NCBI GenBank assembly: GCA_910586195.1
Contig: CAJUHO010000003.1
Span: 1 to 64,000, forward strand
Length of the DNA stretch: 64,000 nucleotides
DNA from: an uncultured Bacilli bacterium
GTDB lineage: Bacteria > Bacillota_I > Bacilli_A > RF39 > UBA660
Direction: 5' to 3'
Position 1 is the stretch's first letter. Every line of letters begins with the position of its first letter. The notes under the pieces were generated by a model. It was not told where the DNA came from and made no database searches. It saw only the letters and a list, made by a program, of their open reading frames with translations. Positions 26,499 through 35,231 of this stretch are shown here, one piece after another. The position numbers and the translations under genes are program-made.

Positions 26499-26972
26499 CT
26501 AGAATGGTAATTCGTCATCGCTAATTTCAATACTTGAGCCAAAATCTGCAAATGGATTATTATCAACATCTGTTTTTGGTGGTTCACTCTGGGCTGAAAA
26601 ATCATATGGTGTAGGATCTTTTGCAATTGAATTTGATGAACTATTATTTCCACTATTTTTACTTCCTAAAAATTCTACATTATCTGCTATAACTTCTGTA
26701 ACATAACGTTTTTGTCCATCTTCGGTTTCATAATTACGGACTTGAATACGACCATCAATTGCTACTTGACTTCCTTGAGTTAAATAATTTTTAACATTTT
26801 CTGCTTGCTTTCTCCAAACTACAATATTAATAAAGTCAGCTTCACGTTCTCCTGATTGATTTGTAAAATTTCTATTTACAGCAATAGAAAATGATGCTAC
26901 TGCTGTATTATTACCTGTATATCTTAACTCAGGATCTCTTGTTAAACGACCAATTAAAAACACTTTATTCAT
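26499..26972 (-). CDS. ssb: Single-stranded DNA-binding protein
   Basis: 157 residues. An OB fold (~1-105; GRLTRDPELRY, FINIVVWRKQAENV) is followed by a flexible Asn/Ser-rich linker and the acidic protein-interaction tip DDELPF. Lies between rpsF and rpsR, the standard order in Firmicutes. Confidence 0.96.
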   Translation of the reverse strand: MNKVFLIGRLTRDPELRYTGNNTAVASFSIAVNRNFTNQSGEREADFINIVVWRKQAENVKNYLTQGSQVAIDGRIQVRNYETEDGQKRYVTEVIADNVEFLGSKNSGNNSSSNSIAKDPTPYDFSAQSEPPKTDVDNNPFADFGSSIEISDDELPF

Positions 26973-26989
26973 ATTAAATCCTCACAATT

Positions 26990-27277
26990 CTACTCTTCTA
27001 CTTTTACAATCAAATGACGAAGTATATTTTCATTAATTTTAGCAATACGATCAAATTCACTTACTGCAGTTGCATTAGCTTCTACTACAAATAAGAAATA
27101 GTATCCTGCTTTAAACTTCTTAATCTCATAAGCAAGTTCTCTTTGTCCCATTGCTTTTTCTTCTAGAAGTTTTGCTTTGTTATCCGTTAAAACCTTCTTT
27201 AGCTCTTCCGCAACTTTAGTAATTTGCGTTTCCTCCATATCTGGTTTTACAATAAACATTACTTCATATTTATTCAT
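26990..27277 (-). CDS. rpsF: 30S ribosomal protein S6
   Basis: 95 residues (NKYEVMFIVKPD start, GQRELAYEIKKFKAGYYF core). Heads the rpsF-ssb-rpsR operon. AGGAGGTG precedes the ATG. The ~60-nt leader contains two short hairpins and a CCG, compatible with an S6:S18 autoregulatory site. Confidence 0.96.
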   Translation of the reverse strand: MNKYEVMFIVKPDMEETQITKVAEELKKVLTDNKAKLLEEKAMGQRELAYEIKKFKAGYYFLFVVEANATAVSEFDRIAKINENILRHLIVKVEE

Positions 27278-27297
27278 CTTCTACACCTCCTTTTGGA

Positions 27298-27337
27298 CTA
27301 ACGGCTACAATTTGTAGCAAGGAGCAGTTTGTTGCTC
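27298..27337 (-). promoter_or_regulatory. Candidate S6:S18 autoregulatory leader
   Basis: In the rpsF transcript, hairpin GAGCA-TGCTC (27322-27337) starts at the predicted +1. It is followed by hairpin GCTAC-GTAGC (27304-27318) directly followed by CG, giving a CCG-containing element like the S6:S18 mRNA motif. The fit to the known motif was judged by eye only. Confidence 0.4.
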
Positions 27338-27343
27338 GTATGT

Positions 27344-27372
27344 ATTATAACAAAAGGTTATGCCTTTGTAAA
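27344..27372 (-). promoter_or_regulatory. Sigma-A promoter of rpsF operon
   Basis: Minus-strand TTTACA (27367-27372), 17-bp spacer, perfect TATAAT (27344-27349). Confidence 0.85.
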
Positions 27373-27421
27373 TAAAAAGAGTACTATTTGTGCAATTATC
27401 TTAATGATACCTCCTAATAAG

Positions 27422-28516
27422 TTATACATTAAATCTAAAATGACAAATATCACCGTCTTGCATCAAATAATCTTTTCCTTCTAATCTAGCTTTTCCAGCC
27501 TCTTTTACTTTTAATTCACTGCCATAAGTAATTAAATCAACATAGGAAATAACCTCTGCCCTAATAAATCCTTTTTCAAAATCTGTATGAATAATTCCTG
27601 CACAACGTTTTGCATTCATTCCCATTGGAAAAGTCCAAGCACGTACTTCATCTTCACCCACTGTAAAATAAGTTGCAAGCCCTAATAAATCATAGGTTGC
27701 TTTAATTAACTTATCTAATCCACTAGATTTTTCTCCCAAAGCCTCCAACATTTCTTTTCTATCATCTAAACTAAGCTCACTTAACTCTTCTTCTACCTTT
27801 GCACATAGTGATATAACTTTAGCATCACTTGCATATTCTTTTACCTTTTTAACATAAATATTATCTTCTTTTCCTAATTCTTCTTCAGCAATATTTGCTA
27901 AATAGATAATGGGTTTAATTGTTAAAAAACTAAATGGCTTCAATATTTTTCTTTCTTCTTCTGTAAAAGACACTTGACGAAGTGGAACATTTTCTTTTAA
28001 TGCCTGTTCTGCCTTTGTTAATGTTTCTAACTCCAAAATATCATCTTTATTTTTGCTTGTTCTTGCTTTTTTTCCAACTTTTTCAAGACGAGTTGTAATT
28101 ACATCTAAATCAGCAATAACGAGTTCTAAGTTAATTGTTTCGATATCTCGAATAGGATCAACTTCTCCATCCACATGAATAATTTTTCCATTATCAAAAC
28201 ACCTTACAACTTCTACTATAGCATCTACCTCGCGTATATGGGATAAAAATTTATTACCTAATCCTTCTCCCTTACTTGCTCCTTTTACTAAACCAGCAAT
28301 ATCTGTAAATTCGTAGGATGTGGGTATGTTCTTTTTAGGATGATACATTTCTACCAACCTATCCTGTCTTTCATCTGGTACTATTACTACTCCCACATTA
28401 GGATCAATTGTTGCAAATGGATAATTTTCTGCTAAAATATGCTTATTTGTAATAGCATTAAATAAGGTTGACTTACCAACATTTGGAAGGCCTACAATTC
28501 CTGCAGTTAAACTCAT
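27422..28516 (-). CDS. ychF: Ribosome-binding ATPase YchF/OLA1
   Basis: 364 residues. Obg-family P-loop ATPase. G1 [14 protein letters not shown]3 [17 protein letters not shown], the non-canonical G4 typical of ATP-preferring YchF, a coiled-coil arm and a C-terminal TGS domain ([13 protein letters not shown]). Start at 28516 has GAGGAG upstream. In B. subtilis ychF is also near parB/rpsF. Confidence 0.95.
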   Translation of the reverse strand: MSLTAGIVGLPNVGKSTLFNAITNKHILAENYPFATIDPNVGVVIVPDERQDRLVEMYHPKKNIPTSYEFTDIAGLVKGASKGEGLGNKFLSHIREVDAIVEVVRCFDNGKIIHVDGEVDPIRDIETINLELVIADLDVITTRLEKVGKKARTSKNKDDILELETLTKAEQALKENVPLRQVSFTEEERKILKPFSFLTIKPIIYLANIAEEELGKEDNIYVKKVKEYASDAKVISLCAKVEEELSELSLDDRKEMLEALGEKSSGLDKLIKATYDLLGLATYFTVGEDEVRAWTFPMGMNAKRCAGIIHTDFEKGFIRAEVISYVDLITYGSELKVKEAGKARLEGKDYLMQDGDICHFRFNV

Positions 28517-28550
28517 AAGACTCCTCTTTTCTCTTTCATTTATCATTTGT

Positions 28551-28579
28551 ATTATATAGCAAGATTGGCTATTTCACAA
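28551..28579 (-). promoter_or_regulatory. Sigma-A promoter of ychF
   Basis: Minus-strand TTGTGA (28574-28579), 17-bp spacer, TATAAT (28551-28556). Confidence 0.7.
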
Positions 28580-28621
28580 GAAATTTTATCTCAATCACTA
28601 CTTTTTTCAGAAATTTTTCTA

Positions 28622-28662
28622 ATATAAAAACTAGAAAATTTTTATAAAAACTTTCTAGTTTT
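28622..28662 (-). terminator. Terminator of abgT-like gene
   Basis: Minus-strand AAAACTAGAAA / TTTCTAGTTTT, 11-bp stem, overlapping the stop codon and followed by a T-rich run. Confidence 0.7.
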
Positions 28663-30256
28663 AAATTGTTGGATAAACTCCTGGACCTATTGGCAAGCCA
28701 ATAATATACCAACCAACCAAAAGCAAAATCCATGTAGCATTAATAATTAAAAAATATGGCATAATATATTTAATAGATTGTCTAATTCCAATTGGCTTAG
28801 ATTTATCTAAATTATAAATATTTAAGTATCCAATGTATAATGCAAAACAAGCAAGTAAAGGAGTTACTCCATTTGTCATAGAATCTCCTGCTCGTAATAT
28901 AAACTGTGCAAACTGAGGAGAGACATTAGATTGCATTAAAGTTGGTACTACAACAGGAGCAAAGATTGTCCATTTGGTAACTGTTGTAGTTAAAAATAAA
29001 TTGGCAATAGCAATTAGAAATACAACTAAAAGAATCAGTGGTAATCCATTAAAATCCAAATAATTGAGAACATTAGCAAGCCATGCAGTAATAATGGTTC
29101 CAATATTTGTTTTTTTAAATACTGCAATAAACTGAGATGCTACAAAAATTAATATGATGATACTACCAACTTTATTAAAACTAACTGTTGCCTTTTCAAT
29201 AACTTCTTTATCATTTTTTATAGTCTTTGCTCCTATTCCATAGGCAAGTCCCATAAATAAGAAGAATAAGCATATCATATAAGTAAAACCATCTTGAAAA
29301 TAGGAATTATCTCCAAATAGTTGATTCAAATATGTTTTTTCCTTCATGTCAAGAAGTAATCCAGAATATGGTAAATCTGGTACTATCATATAAATAAATA
29401 AAAAGATTACAATAATTCCCACAAATACTGCTAAACGAAGGCCCTTTTTTTCTCTTTTTTCCTCTGCTATTTTTTGCTGTTCAACTTCTTGAACATCAAT
29501 TAGGCTTAGCTCCTCTGTTTTTTGGACCTCTTCTTTTTCGCGATACCTTCCTAACTTTGGAGCAATAAACTTCTCTACAGTAACCATTCCGACTAAAGAA
29601 AGAATAATACTGCTGGCAATAATAATAAATAAATTAGAAGTTAAAGCAATATGTGCATTAGTATCGATTAAGTGTGAAGCACTAGTAGTATAAGGAATGA
29701 GCCATGTTTCTATTGAACCTACAAAGATAGAGACACCATATCCAAACGATACACCACAAAATGCAGTAATAATTCCTAATAGAGGATTCCGATTATTTTG
29801 TAAATATATTACAGCTACTAATGGAATTAAAATAGCATAACCAATTTCATTAATTAGAGTAGAAATAGTTCCTAAAAAAATCACAATAAATGACAATTGA
29901 TATTTATTTAATTTTGAAACCCATCTTCTAGAAAAAGCTTCAATAAAGCCAGTTGCTTCCGCAATGCTGATTCCAATTAATGAAATTAAAAGCATTACTA
30001 ATGGGGCAAAACTAATAAAGTTTTTCGCTGCATTACTAATAATGAATTTCATCCCTTCAAAATTCAGTAAATTTTCTACGACTACTAAGGTTGGCTCTAA
30101 ATCCATAGTAGTTGCATTTACAGTATTATATGTTGCCTGCATTTGAAAAAAGGACAAAATACTGCTTAATATCATTACTATAAACATTAATACTATGAAC
30201 ATCAAAATAGGATGAAAATAGAATTTCTTTAATTTTAATTTTCTTCGATCTCGCAT
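28661..30256 (-). CDS. abgT: AbgT-family transporter
   Basis: 531 residues with about 11 hydrophobic segments. The AbgT pattern is clear: PLVMLLISLIGISIAEATGF, a long cytoplasmic loop rich in Glu/Lys (~245-275), TTTVTKWTIFAPVVVP and RAGDSMTNGVTPL near the end. Family members import p-aminobenzoyl-glutamate or export antimetabolites such as sulfonamides; which one applies cannot be told. It lies 4 bp after the DUF951 gene in the noc-parA-parB-mscS run, an unusual neighbour for that locus. Confidence 0.88.
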   Translation of the reverse strand: MRDRRKLKLKKFYFHPILMFIVLMFIVMILSSILSFFQMQATYNTVNATTMDLEPTLVVVENLLNFEGMKFIISNAAKNFISFAPLVMLLISLIGISIAEATGFIEAFSRRWVSKLNKYQLSFIVIFLGTISTLINEIGYAILIPLVAVIYLQNNRNPLLGIITAFCGVSFGYGVSIFVGSIETWLIPYTTSASHLIDTNAHIALTSNLFIIIASSIILSLVGMVTVEKFIAPKLGRYREKEEVQKTEELSLIDVQEVEQQKIAEEKREKKGLRLAVFVGIIVIFLFIYMIVPDLPYSGLLLDMKEKTYLNQLFGDNSYFQDGFTYMICLFFLFMGLAYGIGAKTIKNDKEVIEKATVSFNKVGSIIILIFVASQFIAVFKKTNIGTIITAWLANVLNYLDFNGLPLILLVVFLIAIANLFLTTTVTKWTIFAPVVVPTLMQSNVSPQFAQFILRAGDSMTNGVTPLLACFALYIGYLNIYNLDKSKPIGIRQSIKYIMPYFLIINATWILLLVGWYIIGLPIGPGVYPTI

Positions 30257-30260
30257 GATA

Positions 30261-30458
30261 TCATCCTTCCTCTGAAATGACTTTTTTTAATTTTTTATTA
30301 AATTCAATTCTTGGAATCAATACTGCCCTTTGACAATTAATACATTTAATTTTTATATCAGCACCTACTCTTGTAATTTCCCAACAATTGCTACCACAAG
30401 GGTGAGATTTTTTCATCATAACTCTAGTTCCTATATTATATTCTCTATTTTCCATCAT
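30261..30458 (-). CDS. yyzM: DUF951 protein (YyzM-like)
   Basis: 65 residues. Conserved MKKSHPCGSNCWEITR, GADIKIKC and C-x-x-C (CINC) with IPRIEF match DUF951/YyzM, a small protein encoded near parA-parB in Firmicutes. The cysteines suggest a metal site, but the function is unknown. It overlaps mscS by 14 bp. Two adjacent ATGs (30458 and 30455) are possible starts after GAGGT. Confidence 0.88.
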   Translation of the reverse strand: MMENREYNIGTRVMMKKSHPCGSNCWEITRVGADIKIKCINCQRAVLIPRIEFNKKLKKVISEEG

Positions 30459-31260
30459 TTACCTCAAATTTTTGCTTAGGCATTTTAATATGATTTTTTT
30501 CAAAAGCATTTCTAATTTCTTTTAACAAATATCTTTGAATTGAATATTGTTCTGTAGCAGCAACCGCTAACGTAATCTTATATATCATTGCTTGATCTGT
30601 TATCATTTCAATTCCTAAAATTTCAATATTTCCTTTTGCTTTCGGAATCGTTCCATTTAATTTTTCAAATAAAGTAGTTAATACTTTCTCTACTTTTTCT
30701 GGTTTTTCTTCTCTACTAACTGGAACTTCTACTACTGCTAGAGAATTATGAAGATTATAATTAATAACACTTGTAATATTATGATTATTAATAATCATAG
30801 TAGCACCTTTATAGTTCCTAATTCTGGTACTACGTAGTCCGATAAAAATTACTTCTCCCATAAAACCATTTATTTCTACAGTATCACCTATTTCATATTG
30901 ATCCTCTGCAATAATTGTAATTCCTGCTAAAAAATCTTTAGCCATATCTTGAAAAGCAAGTCCGATAATAGCTGCAGAAATACCAAGTCCAGCAACTAAA
31001 GCTTTAATATTCAAATTAAAATTTGACATAATTCCTAAGATAACTATTATTACTATTGCATATTTTAAAACATTGATAATTAATGTAGAAATTGTTTGTG
31101 CTCTTTTCTGATGATGTCTTTTCTTTAATGTTTTCTTTATTAAAACATTCGTAATAATTCTCTTTAAAACTTCGTATATTAAAACACCTATTATTATATA
31201 TATAATTGGAGAAAGATATTTCTGTAAATCTTCAAAAAAAACAGTTCCAAAGATTTCCAT
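30445..31260 (-). CDS. mscS: Small-conductance mechanosensitive channel (MscS family)
   Basis: 271 residues. Three transmembrane helices, with the pore helix region carrying Gly/Ala spacing (ALVAGLGISAAIIGLAFQDMAKDFLAG), then the beta domain (GDTVEINGFMGEVIFIGLRST) and a C-terminal alpha/beta domain. It releases solutes on hypo-osmotic shock. It is 16 bp after parB, the same arrangement as in several Firmicutes. Confidence 0.92.
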   Translation of the reverse strand: MEIFGTVFFEDLQKYLSPIIYIIIGVLIYEVLKRIITNVLIKKTLKKRHHQKRAQTISTLIINVLKYAIVIIVILGIMSNFNLNIKALVAGLGISAAIIGLAFQDMAKDFLAGITIIAEDQYEIGDTVEINGFMGEVIFIGLRSTRIRNYKGATMIINNHNITSVINYNLHNSLAVVEVPVSREEKPEKVEKVLTTLFEKLNGTIPKAKGNIEILGIEMITDQAMIYKITLAVAATEQYSIQRYLLKEIRNAFEKNHIKMPKQKFEVNDGK

Positions 31261-31276
31261 ATTTCCACTCCTTTCT

Positions 31277-32170
31277 TTAATTTAATTTCATAATTTCTAA
31301 TAGTCTGTTTAAATCGTTATCATTTGCAAAAGAAATTTCCAATTTTCTACCTTTGATTCTAATCTTAGTTCCCAATTTCTCTCCTATTGATTCCTGTAAT
31401 TGTACGTAATGTTCATTCATTGGTTCCTTTTGTCTGTGAATTTTATTTTTCCGCTCAAATGTATCAGTAGAAGATGTTAAATCTTCTAATTCTCGAACAC
31501 TTAAGTGTTCTTTTGTTACCTTATCAGCAAGATCAGAAATTTTTTCAGCATCTTCTAATTTACTTAATACTCTGGCATGGCCCATCGAAATATTATTTTC
31601 GACTACCATATTTTTGACAGATTCTGGTAAATTTAGAAGTCCTAACATATTCGTAATATGACTTCTACTCTTTCCTAAACGTTTTGCTAAAGCATCTTGT
31701 GTTAAACTTAGATTTTCTAGCAATTTTTTATAGGCAATAGCCTCTTCTAAGGCACTTAAATTTTCACGCTGAAGATTTTCTAATAAGGCAATTTCCATCA
31801 TTTCACTATCTGTAAAATCACGAACAATTGCAGGAATCTCTTCAAGACCTGCTAAAAGCGAGGCCTTTACTCTACGCTCCCCTGCAATAATTTCATAACC
31901 TTTGATACTTTTTTTTACAATAATTGGCTGAAATACACCATGTTCTTTAATGGAAGCTGCTAATTCATTTAATGTCTCTTCATTAAAGTTTTTTCGAGGT
32001 TGATATGGATTACTACGTAATTCTTTCAACGGAACTTTAACTATTTCTTCTTTTGGAGTCGTCGTAACTATTTTTTCTTCCATTTTTTCATAATCGATTG
32101 GTTCATTATTAAAAAGTTCTTCTAGTCCTCTCCCTAATGCTCTTCTTTTAGGTGTTTCCATTGCGTTCAA
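31277..32170 (-). CDS. parB: Chromosome partitioning protein ParB (Spo0J)
   Basis: 297 residues from TTG (32170), or 294 from ATG (32161); the GGAAG site fits the TTG better. N-terminal ParA-stimulating stretch (RRALGRGLEELF), a CTP-binding ParB fold with GERR and ENLQR motifs, a helix-turn-helix whose recognition helix reads GKSRSHITN, and a C-terminal dimer domain. The Arg there is typical of parS-binding ParB, in contrast to Gln in the Noc paralogue. It should load on the TGTTTCACGTGAAACA sites at 51574-52335 and recruit SMC. It overlaps parA. Confidence 0.95.
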   Translation of the reverse strand: MNAMETPKRRALGRGLEELFNNEPIDYEKMEEKIVTTTPKEEIVKVPLKELRSNPYQPRKNFNEETLNELAASIKEHGVFQPIIVKKSIKGYEIIAGERRVKASLLAGLEEIPAIVRDFTDSEMMEIALLENLQRENLSALEEAIAYKKLLENLSLTQDALAKRLGKSRSHITNMLGLLNLPESVKNMVVENNISMGHARVLSKLEDAEKISDLADKVTKEHLSVRELEDLTSSTDTFERKNKIHRQKEPMNEHYVQLQESIGEKLGTKIRIKGRKLEISFANDNDLNRLLEIMKLN

Positions 32171-32936
32171 TCACTTCCTTTGCTAAATTTAAATAAGCTG
32201 CTGATCCTCTACTTTTTGGATCATATGCAATAATAGGTTCTCCATGCGATGGTGCCTCTGTTAAACGAATTAGTCTAGGTATAATTGTATTATAAACACG
32301 TTCTTTAAAAAATTTACGAATATCATCTACTACTTCAAATCCTAAATTTGTTCTAGAATCTAACATTGTTAACAATACTCCTTCAATATCTAAATCTGGA
32401 TTTAATGTTTTTTGAGCGAGCATAATAGTATTTAATAATTGCATAATTCCCTCTAATGCAAAGAATTCACACTGAACAGGAATAATTACTGAATTAGATG
32501 CTGTTAATGCATTTGTTGTGATAAGTCCTAATGATGGTGGACAATCGATAATAATATAATCAAAATTTTCTCTTACTTCATCAATATATTTTTTTAGTTG
32601 TGCTCCTTTTGCAAAACCTGGTTCATGTTGACTTTTTTCTAATAATTCAATATCAAGACCTGCTAAATTAATTGTTGCTGGCATTACATATAAATTCTTA
32701 TACTTTGTTTTTACCATTGCTTCATCCAAACTACACTTTTCAGTTAAGACATCATAAATTGATTTATCGATATCTCCTTTATTAATACCAACTCCTGTTG
32801 TAGTATTTCCCTGTGGATCTAAATCAATCAATAAAACTTTTTTCCCTAATACGGCAAGGGATGCAGAAAGGTTAATACTTGTCGTTGTTTTTCCTACTCC
32901 ACCCTTTTGATTAACTAATGAAATAACCTTTCCCAT
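32148..32936 (-). CDS. parA: Chromosome partitioning ATPase ParA (Soj)
   Basis: 262 residues. Deviant Walker A KGGVGKTTT (residues 10-18), Walker A' DLDPQGN, Walker B IIDCPPSLG. Start at 32936 is fixed by AAAAGGTGA upstream. Soj/ParA regulates DnaA activity and works with ParB in origin segregation. Overlaps parB by 23 bp and follows noc by 106 bp. Confidence 0.95.
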   Translation of the reverse strand: MGKVISLVNQKGGVGKTTTSINLSASLAVLGKKVLLIDLDPQGNTTTGVGINKGDIDKSIYDVLTEKCSLDEAMVKTKYKNLYVMPATINLAGLDIELLEKSQHEPGFAKGAQLKKYIDEVRENFDYIIIDCPPSLGLITTNALTASNSVIIPVQCEFFALEGIMQLLNTIMLAQKTLNPDLDIEGVLLTMLDSRTNLGFEVVDDIRKFFKERVYNTIIPRLIRLTEAPSHGEPIIAYDPKSRGSAAYLNLAKEVIERNGNT

Positions 32937-33042
32937 TCTATCACCTTTTCTTTTGTCTGTATAATTACTAATATATTGTATCAAAAGATACCAATTTTTA
33001 AAATGCTTTTGTCGAAAAAAAGTAGATTTCTCTACTTTCATA

Positions 33043-34434
33043 TTAATTATTTTTATTAATCTTTATGACAATTTGATAAGAATTTTCAAAATCAATTTCA
33101 TCACTATCAACCTGCAATCCTTGTCTTTCTAATTGCTTTATCTGATCTCTAATGCTATTTATAGCATCTTTAATCGTTATTGGTCTATCTTCATATGACG
33201 GCTTTCTCTCATTGTAAGATGTTAAATTTCTGTTACTACCTGGTATATTTTCAAAGAAACTATTAATTTCTGCTGCATCATGATCTGTTTTTTTCGAGTT
33301 GGATTTAGAGGAAGGTTTGGTATCTGTATCCAAGGGAGAGAAAAATTTAAATGATGGTTGTACTTCTTCTTCCTCCTCACCTTCATCCTCTGAAATTGGC
33401 ACTGGGCTAATTTTTAATAAACTATCCAAATCTGCAATATTCTTCGCTGCATCATTCATAGTTTCATTAATATCTTTCGTATTTGATTTTAAGGCTGCAA
33501 TATCTACTGGGCTTGCGGCTGAGGAAGTTCCAAAAGAAAAACCTTCTTCTTCATCGTCATCATCTTCATCCGGATCAATTTCCCCATAATTAATAAATTT
33601 TGGCAATTCTTCTGGTTTTTCCTTTGGTATATCCATTGGTTTACTTTGTGCAAACACATCATTTTTCATATAATTAGGATTTCCGTCAATACTATCCATA
33701 AGCTTTGGTCTTTCTATCTCTTCTGCAAAAGAATGTCCTAATTGTATATCATCATTTGGAATTCGTAAATTAGGCACCTTAATATCTTTTGGATTTTCAA
33801 TATTTTTATTTGGAACTAAATCTTCATTTCTAATTTCTTCTTTTTTTACTTCCTGTTCTAATTCACGTACAGTCATTCTAGACTCTATTACTTTATTTAA
33901 CATATCCTTTTGTTCTTCTGGATTTTCAAAATTTAAAAGAGTTCTAGCATGTCGCTCAGAAATCTGTTCTTTTAGTAAAGCTTGTTGAACATCCTCCGTT
34001 AAAGCTAATAGACGTAATTTATTTGCCACTGCTGATTGGCTTTTTCCCATTGTTTTAGCAAGTTCTTCTTGCGTCATTTGATCTAATTCTAATATTTTTT
34101 GGTAAGTTCTAGCTTCTTCAACTGGATTTAAATTTTTTCTTTGCAGATTTTCAAGCAAAGCTACTTTAGAACTTTCTTTATCATCTAAGTTACGAACAAT
34201 AGCTGGAATTTTTGTAAGTCCTGCTAAAGCAGATGCTTTATAACGACGTTCTCCTGCTATTATTTCATATTTATTTCCAATATTTCTTACAATAATTGGC
34301 TGTATTACACCATGTTCTTTAATAGAAATTGCTAATTCTTTTAAGGCTCTATCATCAAAAACTTCTCTTGGTTGAAACCTATTTGGTATAATATCATCTA
34401 AATGTAAATATACTACTTCATTATCTGAATGCAT
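33043..34434 (-). CDS. noc: Noc-type nucleoid occlusion protein with acidic insertion
   Basis: 463 residues. The ParB/Noc fold starts almost at the N-terminus: CTP-binding GERRY (61-65) and ENLQR (95-99), HTH 121-143 with Gln133 and Lys139 (GKSQSAVANK), the residues that distinguish Noc from ParB. Then ~200 to ~400 is a long insertion with acidic runs (DEDDDDEEEG, EDEGEEEEE). The C-terminal domain (~405-463) ends SYQIVIKI, as in Noc. B. subtilis Noc (~283 residues) has an N-terminal amphipathic membrane helix; none is present here. Start at 34434 is chosen by GAGGG 6 nt upstream. Its binding sites are at 51408-52286 and in dnaX. Confidence 0.9.
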   Translation of the reverse strand: MHSDNEVVYLHLDDIIPNRFQPREVFDDRALKELAISIKEHGVIQPIIVRNIGNKYEIIAGERRYKASALAGLTKIPAIVRNLDDKESSKVALLENLQRKNLNPVEEARTYQKILELDQMTQEELAKTMGKSQSAVANKLRLLALTEDVQQALLKEQISERHARTLLNFENPEEQKDMLNKVIESRMTVRELEQEVKKEEIRNEDLVPNKNIENPKDIKVPNLRIPNDDIQLGHSFAEEIERPKLMDSIDGNPNYMKNDVFAQSKPMDIPKEKPEELPKFINYGEIDPDEDDDDEEEGFSFGTSSAASPVDIAALKSNTKDINETMNDAAKNIADLDSLLKISPVPISEDEGEEEEEVQPSFKFFSPLDTDTKPSSKSNSKKTDHDAAEINSFFENIPGSNRNLTSYNERKPSYEDRPITIKDAINSIRDQIKQLERQGLQVDSDEIDFENSYQIVIKINKNN

Positions 34435-34481
34435 ATACATCCCTCACTTTTTATTCTTTTATATTCTTATCCCTATGATAC

Positions 34482-34510
34482 ATTATAAAGTAAAAAAAGA
34501 AATCTTTCAA
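34482..34510 (-). promoter_or_regulatory. Sigma-A promoter of noc
   Basis: Minus-strand TTGAAA (34505-34510), 17-bp spacer, TATAAT (34482-34487). The -35 and the spacer overlap the rsmG terminator. Confidence 0.75.
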
Positions 34511-34530
34511 TGAATTTTTCATTATTTCTT
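34492..34530 (-). terminator. Terminator of rsmG
   Basis: Minus-strand AAGAAAT-AATGAA / TTCATT-gaaag-ATTTCTT hairpin with one bulge, followed by T5 or more. It separates mnmE-mnmG-rsmG from noc. Confidence 0.65.
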
Positions 34531-34589
34531 TGTAAAGTAAGATTATTTTTTTAATATATGGCTAATTTCACTTTTTTTCATCCTCACTT

Positions 34590-35231
34590 TTAAGATTTAT
34601 TATGTTCTATTACTACAAGGCTTCTAATACTATTTTCATATGGTAACAAAAATTTTTCAATTTTTTTAATTCTATATTTCCTTTCTATTTTATTTTTAAC
34701 ACTCATAGTCAATTCTTCTTCTATATTTCCTTTCATAGCAATAAAAGATCCTGTACCATTTACTAAATGCATTGTATAATCTAATAATTTAGAAAGATTA
34801 GCTACTGCTCTTGCTGTTACAATATCAAATGTATCCTGATAATTTTCTGCCCTTATATGAACAGCCTTAATATTATCTAAGTTTAATTGTTTAATAATTT
34901 CATTTAAATAAACAACTCGTTTATTTAAGGAATCTAATAAAGTAATCTCTAAATCAGGAAATGCTATCTTTAAAACAATTCCTGGGAAACCCGCTCCACT
35001 TCCTACATCACATAATGTTTTTCTTCCTTTTAAATCTATCACTTTTGAAAGTGTTAGACTATCATAGAAATGTTTTAGGTAAACATCCTTTTCTTCTGTA
35101 ATTCTCGTAAGGTTTAATTTTTGATTCCAATCTATCAATAGTAAATAAAACTTATTCAATTGTTCTAACTGTGTTTCTGTAAGAAAAATATTTAAATTTT
35201 TTAATGCTAATACAAATTCATCTTTAGTCAT
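34590..35231 (-). CDS. rsmG: 16S rRNA (guanine-527-N7) methyltransferase
   Basis: 213 residues, GidB family. SAM motif LCDVGSGAGFPGIVLK and AENYQDTFDIVTARAVANLSKLLDY are diagnostic. Overlaps mnmG by 8 bp in the conserved mnmE-mnmG-rsmG-noc-parA-parB order. Loss of RsmG gives low-level streptomycin resistance in other bacteria. Confidence 0.95.
   Translation of the reverse strand: MTKDEFVLALKNLNIFLTETQLEQLNKFYLLLIDWNQKLNLTRITEEKDVYLKHFYDSLTLSKVIDLKGRKTLCDVGSGAGFPGIVLKIAFPDLEITLLDSLNKRVVYLNEIIKQLNLDNIKAVHIRAENYQDTFDIVTARAVANLSKLLDYTMHLVNGTGSFIAMKGNIEEELTMSVKNKIERKYRIKKIEKFLLPYENSIRSLVVIEHNKS

Noticed and set aside
32937..33041. 35-residue N-terminal extension of ParA
   Set aside because: AAAAGGTGA precedes ATG 32936, and the protein starting there matches family length.
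33299..33589. Plus-strand Ser-rich ORF opposite noc
   Set aside because: Antisense reading of the acidic low-complexity insertion; no ribosome-binding site or promoter.
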